Positions 25,678-33,686 of a stretch of 64,000 nt of DNA are shown here, in pieces. The DNA lies in NCBI RefSeq assembly GCF_900177685.1, contig NZ_FXAY01000003.1:310001-374000 (forward strand). The letters are read 5' to 3'. The DNA comes from Agreia pratensis (GTDB taxonomy: Bacteria; Actinomycetota; Actinomycetes; Actinomycetales; Microbacteriaceae). Below the pieces are notes generated by a model that saw only the letters and a list, made by a program, of their open reading frames with translations, did not search any database and was not told where the DNA came from. A program made the position numbers and the translations under genes. Numbering within the stretch: position 1 is the stretch's first letter; every line of letters starts with the position of its first letter.

Positions 25678-25875
25678 GCGGAAGGTCAGCTCTGCAATCC
25701 GTGCAATAATTGAGAATCGAGACCCGTTCTTGTGCAGGGTGTCTGGTGATCCAGACACGAAAATCCAGCACTTGACATGGGTCTTAGTAATGTCAGAAAA
25801 CAACTCCAGCCTCCAATTGGCATCGGCTCGTGAGAGTCGAATCCACCCGGTGAGACCGGCGTGAAAGGTGATCGT
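25678..25875. other. Intergenic region upstream of sigA with a perfect hairpin
   Basis: This 198-nt gap holds an 8-bp perfect inverted repeat, GTGTCTGG-TGAT-CCAGACAC (25739-25758), and a TTGACA at 25772-25777. No convincing -10 lies at the right distance from the TTGACA. The hairpin has no T tract, so it may be an operator or a leader structure rather than a terminator of the MFS gene. Confidence 0.4.
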
Positions 25876-27216
25876 ATGGCCACCCGCAAATCAACCACAA
25901 CACTCGAACCCGTCGCTGACGAGCCTGCTGCAGCAGCAGCAAAGCCGGTGACGAAGGCCGCCGCCGCAAAGGCCGCTGCCGCCAAGACCACCGCGACGAA
26001 GGCTCCCGCAGCCAAAGCGGCGAAGGCTCCGACGAAGGCAGCCGCAGCGAAGACTGCTGCCGCTGCGAAGAAGGCCAAGTCCGCGGCAGAAGCCGACGGT
26101 CCCGGCGCCGACGATGACGACGCCGAAGCAGGCGCTGTAGTCGAGGTCGTCGTCGACGAAGACGAGACCACGACCGACGACGAGTCCGACGACGGATCGC
26201 CCAAGCCCGCGGCGGAGATCGTTCTGCCCGCCGGAGCGTTGGTCATCTCCGATGCCGACGACGACAGCGATGTTCCGGTCTACTCGACCGCGATCACCGG
26301 CGCAACCGCCGACCCGGTCAAGGACTACCTGAAGCAGATCGGCAAGGTCGCGCTTCTGAACGCGGCCGAAGAAGTCGAACTCGCCATGCGCATCGAGGCG
26401 GGACTCTTCGCCGAAGACACCATGTCGACGATGAGCGAAGCCGAGAAGAAGTCGGCCTACGGTCGTGAACTGCAGTGGGTCGCCCGCGACGGTGCTCGCG
26501 CCAAGAGCCACCTGCTCGGCGCCAACCTGCGTCTCGTCGTCAGCCTGGCAAAGCGCTACACGGGTCGCGGAATGCAGTTCCTCGACCTCATCCAGGAGGG
26601 AAACCTGGGCCTCATCCGTGCAGTCGAGAAGTTCGACTACACGAAGGGCTTCAAGTTCTCGACCTACGCGACCTGGTGGATCAGACAGGCGATCACCCGG
26701 GCCATGGCCGACCAGGCTCGCACGATCCGCATCCCCGTGCACATGGTCGAGGTCATCAACAAGCTCGCCCGCGTGCAGCGCCAGATGCTCCAGGATCTGG
26801 GACGCGAGCCTACGCCCGAAGAACTGTCGCGTGAACTCGACATGACCCCTGAGAAGGTCGTCGAGGTGCAGAAATACGGCCGCGAGCCCATCTCGCTGCA
26901 CACTCCTCTGGGTGAAGACGGCGACAGCGAGTTCGGCGATCTGATCGAAGACACCGAGGCGGTCGTTCCGGCCGACGCGGTGGGCTTCACGATGCTGCAG
27001 AAGCAGCTCGAGTCGCTGCTCGATTCTCTCTCCGAGCGCGAAGCGGGCGTCATCCGCATGCGGTTCGGCCTCGGCGACGGAATGCCGAAGACGCTCGACC
27101 AGATCGGTGACACCTTCGGCGTCACCCGTGAGCGCATCCGGCAAATCGAGTCGAAGACGATGGCGAAACTCCGTCACCCGTCGCGTTCGCAGTCTCTGCG
27201 CGACTACCTCGAGTAG
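25876..27216 (+). CDS. sigA: Primary RNA polymerase sigma factor
   Basis: The housekeeping sigma-70 factor, 446 residues. After a short start comes an Ala/Lys-rich tail resembling histone H1 (about residues 18-72), then a very acidic stretch (about 73-112), and then the conserved core. The core contains region 1.2 ([20 protein letters not shown]), region 2 ([20 protein letters not shown] and [17 protein letters not shown] for -10 recognition), region 3, and region 4 with the -35-binding helix [20 protein letters not shown]. The ATG at 25876 is used because AAAGGTG lies 7 nt upstream; a GTG 15 nt earlier is possible. A MurT-like gene begins 7 nt after the stop, so the cell-wall-like cluster is probably partly co-transcribed with sigA. 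Confidence 0.97.
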   Translation: MATRKSTTTLEPVADEPAAAAAKPVTKAAAAKAAAAKTTATKAPAAKAAKAPTKAAAAKTAAAAKKAKSAAEADGPGADDDDAEAGAVVEVVVDEDETTTDDESDDGSPKPAAEIVLPAGALVISDADDDSDVPVYSTAITGATADPVKDYLKQIGKVALLNAAEEVELAMRIEAGLFAEDTMSTMSEAEKKSAYGRELQWVARDGARAKSHLLGANLRLVVSLAKRYTGRGMQFLDLIQEGNLGLIRAVEKFDYTKGFKFSTYATWWIRQAITRAMADQARTIRIPVHMVEVINKLARVQRQMLQDLGREPTPEELSRELDMTPEKVVEVQKYGREPISLHTPLGEDGDSEFGDLIEDTEAVVPADAVGFTMLQKQLESLLDSLSEREAGVIRMRFGLGDGMPKTLDQIGDTFGVTRERIRQIESKTMAKLRHPSRSQSLRDYLE

Positions 27217-27223
27217 GCCGCTG

Positions 27224-28504
27224 ATGCGTTATATCGCGCCCGTTATCGTCGGTCGCGCGGTCCGGGCTGTCACCCGGGCCCGCGGCGGCGGATCGGCGCT
27301 GCCCGGCTACATCGTCAACAAGATGGCGCCGGGGTTCATCAAGAATGTGGTCGCCCAGTTCGAGTACGGCATCGTCTTTGTTCTCGGATCCAATGGCAAG
27401 TCGACGACCACCCACATGCTCACCGAGGTTCTCCGTGGGCACGGCCTGACGGTGTTCACGAACCCGTCCGGGGCGAACCTGCCACAGGGCATCTCGTCGG
27501 CGCTGTTGTCTGAAGTGGGCGTCACCGGAAAGTTGAAAGCAGACATCGGCATCCTCGAAGTCGATGAGGCATTCGCGCTCGAGTTATCGAAGACCCTGTT
27601 GCCATCGACCATTCTGATGCTCAATGTGCAGGTCGACCAGCTCTATCGGTTCTTCGAGACAGAGGTCGTCGCCGACATGATGCTCGACACGGCAGCGGTG
27701 GCGACACAGCACGTCATCAGCAATCGTGACGACGCCTATCTGTCGAAGATCGGCGAGATCCTGTCGAAGAAGGGTGCGGTCGTTCCTGACGTCACGTACT
27801 TCGGGGCGGCTCCGAAGCTCGTCGCCGACTCGGCGCACGGCCTCTTCAACGCGGCCAATCACCGCGAAGAAGCCTCGACTGCACCCATCGATGCACTCGC
27901 CGAACTCGAGTCGTGGGACAGCACCGGGGCCCGCATCCGAGTCGGGGGAGCGTTGGCCGACATCGCACTTCCTGCAAAGGGACTGCACTACGGCATCGAT
28001 GCTGCAGCGGCGCTCGCTACCGCCGCACAGGTGCTCGGCACCGAATTCGACCTCGCGAAAGCATCGGCAGCGTTCTCGTCGATGACACCGGCCTATGGGC
28101 GCGGCGAGCTGCTCGACTTCGGAAACGAGAAGGTGGAGTTCGTGATGTTCAAAAACGCCGCGAGCCTCCAACTCAACCTCGACGCGCTTCCCGCAGCGCC
28201 CGAGCAGGTCATGGTCGCCATCGACGAGGGAACTCCCGACGTCTCCTGGCTCTACGACATCGATTTTGCGCAGCTCGACCACGTCGACGTGCTCACGGGT
28301 GCGAAAGCCTGGCAGTTCGCACTCCGACTCGAGCACGAGGGGATTCCGGTCGGAACGATCGAACCCGACCTCAAGAAGGCCATCGAACTGATGCGTGCCC
28401 TCCCTGCACCCGCGACGGGTCACAAGACGTGGGTCGTCAACTACGAGCAGATGATGCTCGCGAGAAAGATCATCGGTTACGGCGACATGGAGGTCTCGTT
28501 TTGA
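27224..28504 (+). CDS. murT: MurT-like Mur ligase family protein lacking the zinc ribbon
   Basis: The 426-residue protein is a Mur-ligase-type ATPase of the MurT (DUF1727) group. In standard MurT/GatD the complex amidates the D-Glu alpha-carboxyl of lipid II, with MurT activating the carboxyl by phosphorylation. The P-loop VLGSNGKSTTTHML is intact near residues 53-66, and the C-terminal MurT-specific DVSWLYDIDF is recognisable. Known MurTs carry a four-cysteine zinc ribbon in the middle domain; this protein contains no cysteine at all. The usual NPxGxN motif is also blurred (FKNAASLQLN). It starts 7 nt after sigA and overlaps gatD by 4 nt. Carboxyl activation could survive, but the ammonia-dependent reaction is doubtful because its partner is altered too. 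Confidence 0.85.
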   Translation: MRYIAPVIVGRAVRAVTRARGGGSALPGYIVNKMAPGFIKNVVAQFEYGIVFVLGSNGKSTTTHMLTEVLRGHGLTVFTNPSGANLPQGISSALLSEVGVTGKLKADIGILEVDEAFALELSKTLLPSTILMLNVQVDQLYRFFETEVVADMMLDTAAVATQHVISNRDDAYLSKIGEILSKKGAVVPDVTYFGAAPKLVADSAHGLFNAANHREEASTAPIDALAELESWDSTGARIRVGGALADIALPAKGLHYGIDAAAALATAAQVLGTEFDLAKASAAFSSMTPAYGRGELLDFGNEKVEFVMFKNAASLQLNLDALPAAPEQVMVAIDEGTPDVSWLYDIDFAQLDHVDVLTGAKAWQFALRLEHEGIPVGTIEPDLKKAIELMRALPAPATGHKTWVVNYEQMMLARKIIGYGDMEVSF

Positions 28505-29250
28505 GTTCGTCATCCGCACACTCGGTCTCGATTCTGGAGCTGTACCCCGAACACCTCGAGGCAAGCGGTGAGCGTGGCAATGTCACAGCGCTGCGGGCGC
28601 GTCTCGAACGCGCGGGCCACCGGGTCGACGTCGTGCAGCACACCATCGGTCGACGCCTTCCGAAAGACTCCGACATCGTCGTGATCGGAAACGGTCCTGT
28701 CTCGGCTGTTCGTTCCGTCTACGCCGATCTCATGGAGAATGCAGCCGCTCTGCGTTCACTGGCAGACGACGGGGTTCCGTTCTTCGCTGTCGGCGCCGGG
28801 GCCGAACTTCTCGGCGGCGGCATCACACTTACCGATGGCACCGCCCTCACCGGGGTTGGGATCTTCCCGTTCTCGGCTCGACGCGGGGTGCCACGACAGG
28901 TCGGATACATCGTCGTCGAATCCGCGCACGGAACCGTCGTGGGCTTCGAAGACAACGCCTCGGAGTGGAACCTCGATTCGGGTGCCGTGCCCCTCGGTGT
29001 CGTCACCTCCGGTGGCGGCAATGGCAACGGTCGCGAGGGCGTCATCGCGGGCTCGTCCATCGCGACCCAGACGAAGGGGCCGGTTCTGCCGTTGAACCCT
29101 TCGCTCAGCGACGCCGTCATCCGGGCCGCGTTGGAACGCCGCGATGTCGCGTATGCGCCGTCGACAGCACACGCCGAGCTCGATCGTCTGGCCGCCAAGT
29201 CACGAGAAGTGATCGTTGCGAACGTCAAGAGCGTCTTCACCACGATCTAG
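28501..29250 (+). CDS. gatD: GatD-like glutamine amidotransferase homologue lacking Cys and His
   Basis: A 249-residue homologue of GatD, the glutaminase partner of MurT. The fold is clear: LELYPEHLEASGERGNVTAL at the N terminus, the IGNGP region, GFEDNASEW, and PVLPLNPSLSD near the end. In active GatD the nucleophile is a Cys in AVCGGYQLLG (Cys94 in S. aureus); here the segment reads AVGAGAELLG with Gly98 in its place. The catalytic His of the YLHGPLLPKNP motif (His189) is Lys192 here (QTKGPVLPLNP). Glutamine hydrolysis should be impossible. The start is TTG at 28501, overlapping the murT stop, with GGAGG 7 nt upstream. The protein may be a structural or substrate-binding partner of the MurT-like ligase. 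Confidence 0.85.
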   Translation: MSSSSAHSVSILELYPEHLEASGERGNVTALRARLERAGHRVDVVQHTIGRRLPKDSDIVVIGNGPVSAVRSVYADLMENAAALRSLADDGVPFFAVGAGAELLGGGITLTDGTALTGVGIFPFSARRGVPRQVGYIVVESAHGTVVGFEDNASEWNLDSGAVPLGVVTSGGGNGNGREGVIAGSSIATQTKGPVLPLNPSLSDAVIRAALERRDVAYAPSTAHAELDRLAAKSREVIVANVKSVFTTI

Positions 29251-29252
29251 TG

Positions 29253-29999
29253 ATGTCGCCAGCACTCACGAGTCCTCCGCCGCGCCGCGCCATGATCGAT
29301 CTCGAGATCGTGCGCAGCAACGCCCGCATCCTGATCGCTGACGCCTCACCCAACAGAATCGTCGTCGATCTTCGCGGCGACGCCTACGGCCACGGGGCAG
29401 CGGCTGTCGCGGCGTCCCTCGGCGCAGAGGCGGTCGATGCTTTTCTGGTGTCTCACGACGAGGCCGCACACGCCATTCGTGCGTCAGGCGTCTCGATTCC
29501 CGCCATCCAGAGCTTTCAGGCAGACCTCGCCGACGCAAGCCTCATCGGGCCAGAGATCTTCGGACTCGACACAGCGTCGGTTCCGGATCCCCGCGGTCTC
29601 GGTCTGCTGCCCGCTATGACTCTCTCCGCCCGCGTGCTCTCGACCAAGAAGGTCGGCGCCGACGAGGGCGTCTCCTACGGCTACGTGTACCGCACACAAA
29701 CTGCGACCAGGCTCGCCATGGTGTGCCTCGGCTACAGCGACGGCATCGACCGACACGCCTGCAATGGAGCCCGAGCGTGGTTCGCCGGCTCCACCCACCC
29801 TGTCGCCGGACGGGTTGCCATGGACGTCTTCATGCTCGACGTCGGTGACGATCCGGTCTCGCCGGGCGACGAGGTCGTGCTCTTCGGAGACGAAGCGAAG
29901 GGGTATCCGTCTCCGGTCGCGTGGGCCGCGAGCGTGGGAAAGTCCGCGGCGGAGGTCACGGCGTCGCTGGGCGACAGAATCGTTCGGAGTTACGTATGA
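29253..29999 (+). CDS. Short alanine-racemase-like subunit with Arg replacing the PLP lysine
   Basis: A 248-residue relative of alanine racemase (Alr normally 360-390). The N-terminal barrel is cut to roughly 120 residues and lacks the TGxxRxG and ANSA-type PLP-binding stretches. The lysine that binds PLP (VVKADAYGHG in Alr) is Arg41 here (DLRGDAYGHG). By contrast the C-terminal domain is well preserved: Tyr142 in GVSYGYVYRT (the Tyr265 equivalent), LGYSDGIDRH, and the Met190 loop GRVAMDVFMLDV. It cannot be a racemase alone, but it could supply the Tyr half of an active site to the next gene's product. It begins 2 nt after the gatD stop, and its stop overlaps the next start (ATGA). It is not a frameshift remnant, since both parts of the fold are present. 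Confidence 0.85.
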   Translation: MSPALTSPPPRRAMIDLEIVRSNARILIADASPNRIVVDLRGDAYGHGAAAVAASLGAEAVDAFLVSHDEAAHAIRASGVSIPAIQSFQADLADASLIGPEIFGLDTASVPDPRGLGLLPAMTLSARVLSTKKVGADEGVSYGYVYRTQTATRLAMVCLGYSDGIDRHACNGARAWFAGSTHPVAGRVAMDVFMLDVGDDPVSPGDEVVLFGDEAKGYPSPVAWAASVGKSAAEVTASLGDRIVRSYV

Positions 30000-31069
30000 C
30001 GATCTCACGAGGCGAGCTTCTCATCGATCTCGAGGCGCTGCGCCACAACCTCGATGTGCTGACAGCGCAGGTGGCGCCGTCTCAGGTGATGGTCGTGGTG
30101 AAGAACGACGCCTATGGGCACGGACTGGTCGATGTGACGAAAGCTGCCGTCGAATCGGGAATCTGCTGGATCGGTGCTCTCGACGTGCCCACTTCGCTGT
30201 CACTGCGCGAGGCCGGCATCTCGTCGCCCACGCGGATCTTCGCATGGCTGCTCGACCCCGCCGAAGACCTCGAGCCCGCGATCTCGGCATCGATCGACCT
30301 GGGTATTTCGACCGTCGAGCAGCTGAACACCATCGCTGCTTCGTCGGCTGCGACCCCCGCTCGAGTTCACCTCAAGATCGACACAGGGCTGCACCGCAAC
30401 GGCGCGACACCGGAAGACTGGCCTGAACTCGTGGCCCGTGCGCGGGCCTTGGAGGATCAGGGCACCCTCGAGATCGTCGCTGTGTGGACCCACATCGCGG
30501 AGGCCGACGACCACGAGGACTCGCTCTCGATCGCCCGCTTCGAAGAGGCCGTGGCCGTGGCTCATGATCTGGGCGTGCCGTCGCCTCTGCGACACCTGGC
30601 GGCCAGCGCTGCCGGCTTCGCCCGATCCGACGCACGGTTCGACCTTGTACGCTTCGGCGCGTTCGTCTACGGACTGCCGCCCGGCGACGGGCCCAGCGCC
30701 GAGAGCATGGGTCTGCGTCAGGTGATGACGCTCAGCGCGCCCGTCTCGGTCGTCGAGACGCTTCCGGATGGCCGCCGCCGGGCATCCATCGACCTCGGCT
30801 TCGCCGATGGTCTCTCGACCCTGGCGCCCGGGCGCATCGGCGTCGCCGTTCACGGCCGACGGCATCCGCTCATCGACCCGCTGGAGGTCGACAGGGCCTG
30901 GTTCGACCTTGCCGACGATAACGAGGTCGCCGTCGGCGATCTGGTGACTGTGTGGGGCGATGGCAGCGCGGGGGAGCCGACCCTTCAGGAGTGGGGCGAC
31001 GCCACCGGAACGATGTCTGAGGAACTGGTCGTGCGGCTGAGCCCACGCATTCCTCGACGCGTCATCTGA
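29996..31069 (+). CDS. Alanine-racemase-like subunit with the PLP lysine but no catalytic tyrosine segment
   Basis: A 357-residue alanine racemase homologue with a full PLP barrel: Lys36 in VVVKNDAYGHG, the Arg-containing HLKIDTGLHRNG, the His in WTHIAEAD, ASAAGFARS, and the DLVRFGAFVYG motif whose Arg contacts the PLP ring nitrogen. In the C-terminal domain the stretch that normally carries the catalytic Tyr (GxxVSYGxxW/Y) is missing: VVETLPDGRRRASIDLGFADG runs straight across residues 252-271. The Met loop GRVSMDQ reads DPLEVDR. This is the mirror image of the defect in the preceding protein. Alr forms one active site from Lys of one subunit and Tyr of the other, so a heterodimer is likely. 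Start and stop overlap by 4 nt with the upstream gene, favouring equal production. Confidence 0.85.
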   Translation: MTISRGELLIDLEALRHNLDVLTAQVAPSQVMVVVKNDAYGHGLVDVTKAAVESGICWIGALDVPTSLSLREAGISSPTRIFAWLLDPAEDLEPAISASIDLGISTVEQLNTIAASSAATPARVHLKIDTGLHRNGATPEDWPELVARARALEDQGTLEIVAVWTHIAEADDHEDSLSIARFEEAVAVAHDLGVPSPLRHLAASAAGFARSDARFDLVRFGAFVYGLPPGDGPSAESMGLRQVMTLSAPVSVVETLPDGRRRASIDLGFADGLSTLAPGRIGVAVHGRRHPLIDPLEVDRAWFDLADDNEVAVGDLVTVWGDGSAGEPTLQEWGDATGTMSEELVVRLSPRIPRRVI

Positions 31070-31100
31070 GCAGGGTCGCTGGTCGCTGGTGTGGCGCCGA

Positions 31101-33185
31101 TCAGGTGTCGATGCGCTCTCGCGACATGCCCTCTGAACCGGCGATGATGAACTCCTTGCGTGGGGCCACGTCGTCTCCCATCAAGAGGTCGAACGTGCGC
31201 TCGGCACGCTCCGCGTCGCTGACCCCCACCCGGCGCAGGGTGCGATGGCGCTTGTCCATCGTGGTCGTCGCGAGCTGATCGGCATCCATCTCGCCGAGAC
31301 CTTTGTAGCGCTGAATCGGGTCCTGGTAGCGCTTCTTAGCCTTGTCGAGCTGGGCGAGCAGCGTGTGCAGTTCGGCCTCTGAATAGGTGTAGATCGTCTC
31401 GTTGGGCTTCGTTCCCGGGTTCATGATCACGACGCGGTGCAGCGGAGGCACGGCGGCGTACACCCGACCGTCCTCAACGAGCGGCCTCATGTACCGGAAG
31501 AACAGGGTAAGCAGCAGGGTCCTGATGTGCGCGCCATCGACGTCGGCGTCGCTCATCAGGATGATCTTGCCGTAGCGGGCAGTCGACAGGTCGAACGACC
31601 GCCCCGACCCAGCTCCGATGACCTGGATGATCGAGGCGCACTCGGTGTTGCCGAGCATGTCCGATACAGATGCCTTCTGAACATTGAGGATCTTGCCTCG
31701 AATCGGCAGAAGCGCCTGGAACTCGCTGTTGCGGGCAAGCTTCGCCGTTCCCAGCGCCGAGTCTCCCTCGACGATCATCAACTCGCTGAGGGCGACATCG
31801 TTGGAGCGGCAATCGACCAGCTTCGCAGGCAATGACGACGACTCGAGGGCATTCTTGCGGCGCTGAGTCTCTTTGTGCGCCCGAGCGGAGATGCGCGACT
31901 TCATCTCGGCGACGACCTTGTCGAGCACCAGCGCGGTCTGAGCCTTGTCGTCGCGCTTCGTCGACTCGAATCTCTCCTTCAGGCCTTTCGTGACGACCTG
32001 AGACACGATGTTGCGCACGGCGGGCGTTCCGAGAATCTCCTTCGTCTGGCCCTCGAACTGCGGCTCGGGCAGGCGCACGGTGAGAACAGCGGTCAGCCCT
32101 GCGAGGACATCGTCTTTCTCGAGCTTGTCGGTGCCTGCCTTGAGCCTGCGCGCATTTGCCTCGACGGTCTGTCGCAGGAACTTCAGAAGACCCGCTTCGA
32201 AACCGGCCTGATGCGTTCCGCCCTTCGGCGTCGCGATGATGTTCACAAAACTGCGGAACGTCGTCTCGTAGCCTGTTCCCCAGCGCAGGGCCAGGTCGAC
32301 CTCGCACTCCCGACTGAGCTCCGTCGGCACCATGGCGCCCTGGGGTGAGAGCACGGGAACCGTCTCGGTGAACGATCCGCTTCCCTGGAGCCGCCACGTC
32401 TCGGTGACTCCGGAATCCGTCGCGAGGTGTTCGACGAACTCCGCGATCCCTCCGTCGAACCGGAAAGCATCGCGGCGCACTTCGTCGCCGCGTTCGTCGG
32501 TGATGCCGATCGACAGGCCCGGCACGAGGAACGCGGTCTGGCGGGCTCGATCGAAGAGCTCTTCTGTCTGGAAGCGCGCTGTCGAGCTGAAGATCTGCCG
32601 GTCGGCCCAATAGCGGATGCGCGTTCCCGTGACGCCGCGCTTGACCTTGCCGACGATGCGGAGTTCGCTGCCGTTCTCGAACGGGGTGAACGGTGCGTCC
32701 GGTGTCGGTGTCGAACCGGAGTCGTCGAAGACGCCCGGCTCTCCGCGATGAAACGACATGGCGTAGGTCTTGCCGTCTCGGTCGACCTCGACATCGAGGC
32801 GCTCCGACAGAGCGTTGACGACAGACGCACCGACGCCGTGCAGACCACCGGATGCCGCATACGATCCCGAGCCGAACTTTCCGCCGGCGTGCAGCTTGGT
32901 GAAGACGACCTCGACGCCGGACAGGCCGGTTTTCGGCTCGATGTCGACGGGGATGCCGCGTGCGCGGTCACGAACCTCGACGCTCGAATCGGCGTGCAGC
33001 TGGATTTCGATCTCCGAGCCGTGGCCACCCAGAGCCTCGTCGACGGAATTGTCGATGATCTCCCAGACGCAGTGCATCAGACCGCGGGAATCCGTGGATC
33101 CGATGTACATGCCAGGGCGCTTGCGCACAGCCTCGAGACCCTCGAGTACAGACAGGTGCCGTGCGGAATAGTCGGCCGATGCCAC
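31101..33185 (-). CDS. parE: DNA topoisomerase IV subunit B
   Basis: The ATPase subunit of a type IIA topoisomerase, 694 residues. It has the GHKL ATPase motifs (EIIDNSVDEALGGHG with the catalytic Glu/Asn helix, and DRARGIPVDI, SGGLHGVGASVVNALS), the transducer domain, and a TOPRIM domain with MIVEGDSALGTAK and DADVDGAHIRTLLLT. It is shorter than proteobacterial GyrB inserts allow and pairs with the ParC-like gene 0.5 kb away; actinobacterial gyrB/gyrA normally sit at the replication origin, so topoisomerase IV is the better call. I chose the GTG at 33185 because GGGAG lies 6 nt upstream, over the TTG at 33197. Confidence 0.9.
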   Translation of the reverse strand: MASADYSARHLSVLEGLEAVRKRPGMYIGSTDSRGLMHCVWEIIDNSVDEALGGHGSEIEIQLHADSSVEVRDRARGIPVDIEPKTGLSGVEVVFTKLHAGGKFGSGSYAASGGLHGVGASVVNALSERLDVEVDRDGKTYAMSFHRGEPGVFDDSGSTPTPDAPFTPFENGSELRIVGKVKRGVTGTRIRYWADRQIFSSTARFQTEELFDRARQTAFLVPGLSIGITDERGDEVRRDAFRFDGGIAEFVEHLATDSGVTETWRLQGSGSFTETVPVLSPQGAMVPTELSRECEVDLALRWGTGYETTFRSFVNIIATPKGGTHQAGFEAGLLKFLRQTVEANARRLKAGTDKLEKDDVLAGLTAVLTVRLPEPQFEGQTKEILGTPAVRNIVSQVVTKGLKERFESTKRDDKAQTALVLDKVVAEMKSRISARAHKETQRRKNALESSSLPAKLVDCRSNDVALSELMIVEGDSALGTAKLARNSEFQALLPIRGKILNVQKASVSDMLGNTECASIIQVIGAGSGRSFDLSTARYGKIILMSDADVDGAHIRTLLLTLFFRYMRPLVEDGRVYAAVPPLHRVVIMNPGTKPNETIYTYSEAELHTLLAQLDKAKKRYQDPIQRYKGLGEMDADQLATTTMDKRHRTLRRVGVSDAERAERTFDLLMGDDVAPRKEFIIAGSEGMSRERIDT

Positions 33186-33393
33186 GTGTTCTCCCAAATA
33201 AGCGTCGGGCCTATTCGATCAGGGCCCAGCGATCAACTGTAGTTTCCCCCCGGGGCGGGCCGGTCCACCGACACGGAAGAGCCGATTCGACGTACGCGCA
33301 GAGCGAAACACGGGCGAAAGCGGCACCCGCAAAACCTACCCGTGATTTGATAACTAGATCGGTTGTCGAGCAGCGAGGCGTGAGGAGCATCAC
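33186..33393. promoter_or_regulatory. Divergent promoter region between parE and the DUF7455 gene
   Basis: On the minus strand TTGATC, a 17-nt spacer and TAGGCC form a candidate parE promoter (about 33238 to 33209). On the plus strand the AT-rich TTTGATAACTAG near 33346-33357 is a candidate -10 region for the DUF7455 gene. Nothing else is recognised. Confidence 0.4.
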
Positions 33394-33621
33394 ATGCACA
33401 CAACAGCAACGGAAAACGGCACCATCACCGAAGAGCCCACCTACCAACTGACCGGCGCTGACCGCTGCGACAGCTGCGGCGCTCAGGCATACGTTCGAGT
33501 AGAGATGGAGTCCGGCAGCGAACTCTTCTTCTGCTCGCACCACGGCAAGAAGTTCCACGACAAGCTTTCGCCGCTCGCCAAGAGCTGGCTCGACGAATCG
33601 GCCCGACTTCTCGAGAAGTAG
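33394..33621 (+). CDS. DUF7455 small zinc-binding protein
   Basis: A 75-residue protein with the layout of the actinobacterial DUF7455 family: RCDSCGAQAYVRVEM (CxxC) followed by LFFCSHHGKKF (CxxH), together a probable zinc site, and a basic and hydrophobic tail. These small proteins are usually found near sigA or topoisomerase genes. No function is known; DNA or RNA polymerase association would be a guess. GAGGAG lies 7 nt before the ATG. A strong hairpin follows the stop. Confidence 0.85.
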   Translation: MHTTATENGTITEEPTYQLTGADRCDSCGAQAYVRVEMESGSELFFCSHHGKKFHDKLSPLAKSWLDESARLLEK

Positions 33622-33643
33622 GCCGCGGCAGCGGGTCTGAGAT

Positions 33644-33682
33644 ACGAGAGAGGCCGTTCCCCCTGGGAACGGCCTCTCTCGT
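33644..33682. terminator. Intrinsic terminator after the DUF7455 gene
   Basis: A perfect 17-bp stem (ACGAGAGAGGCCGTTCC and its complement, 5-nt loop) is followed by CTTTT on the plus strand. It lies 4 nt from the end of the convergent parC and may serve both genes. Confidence 0.85.
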
Positions 33683-33686
33683 CTTT

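Noticed and set aside
24378-25709. A 443-residue open frame on the plus strand, rich in Arg
   Set aside because: Out-of-frame shadow of the MFS gene; composition is unlike any real protein here and there are no motifs.
25772-25800. TTGACA as the -35 element of a sigA promoter
   Set aside because: No -10-like hexamer lies 16-19 nt downstream (AGAAAA at 17 nt).
25920-26100. A tandem DNA repeat
   Set aside because: The repetitive look comes from Ala/Lys codons of the sigA tail, not from a nucleotide repeat.
29253-31069. The two Alr-like genes as one frameshifted or duplicated pseudogene
   Set aside because: Each has its own start and both N- and C-terminal parts of the fold; conserved residues remain in opposite halves, the frames are clean, and they overlap by exactly 4 nt as coupled genes do.
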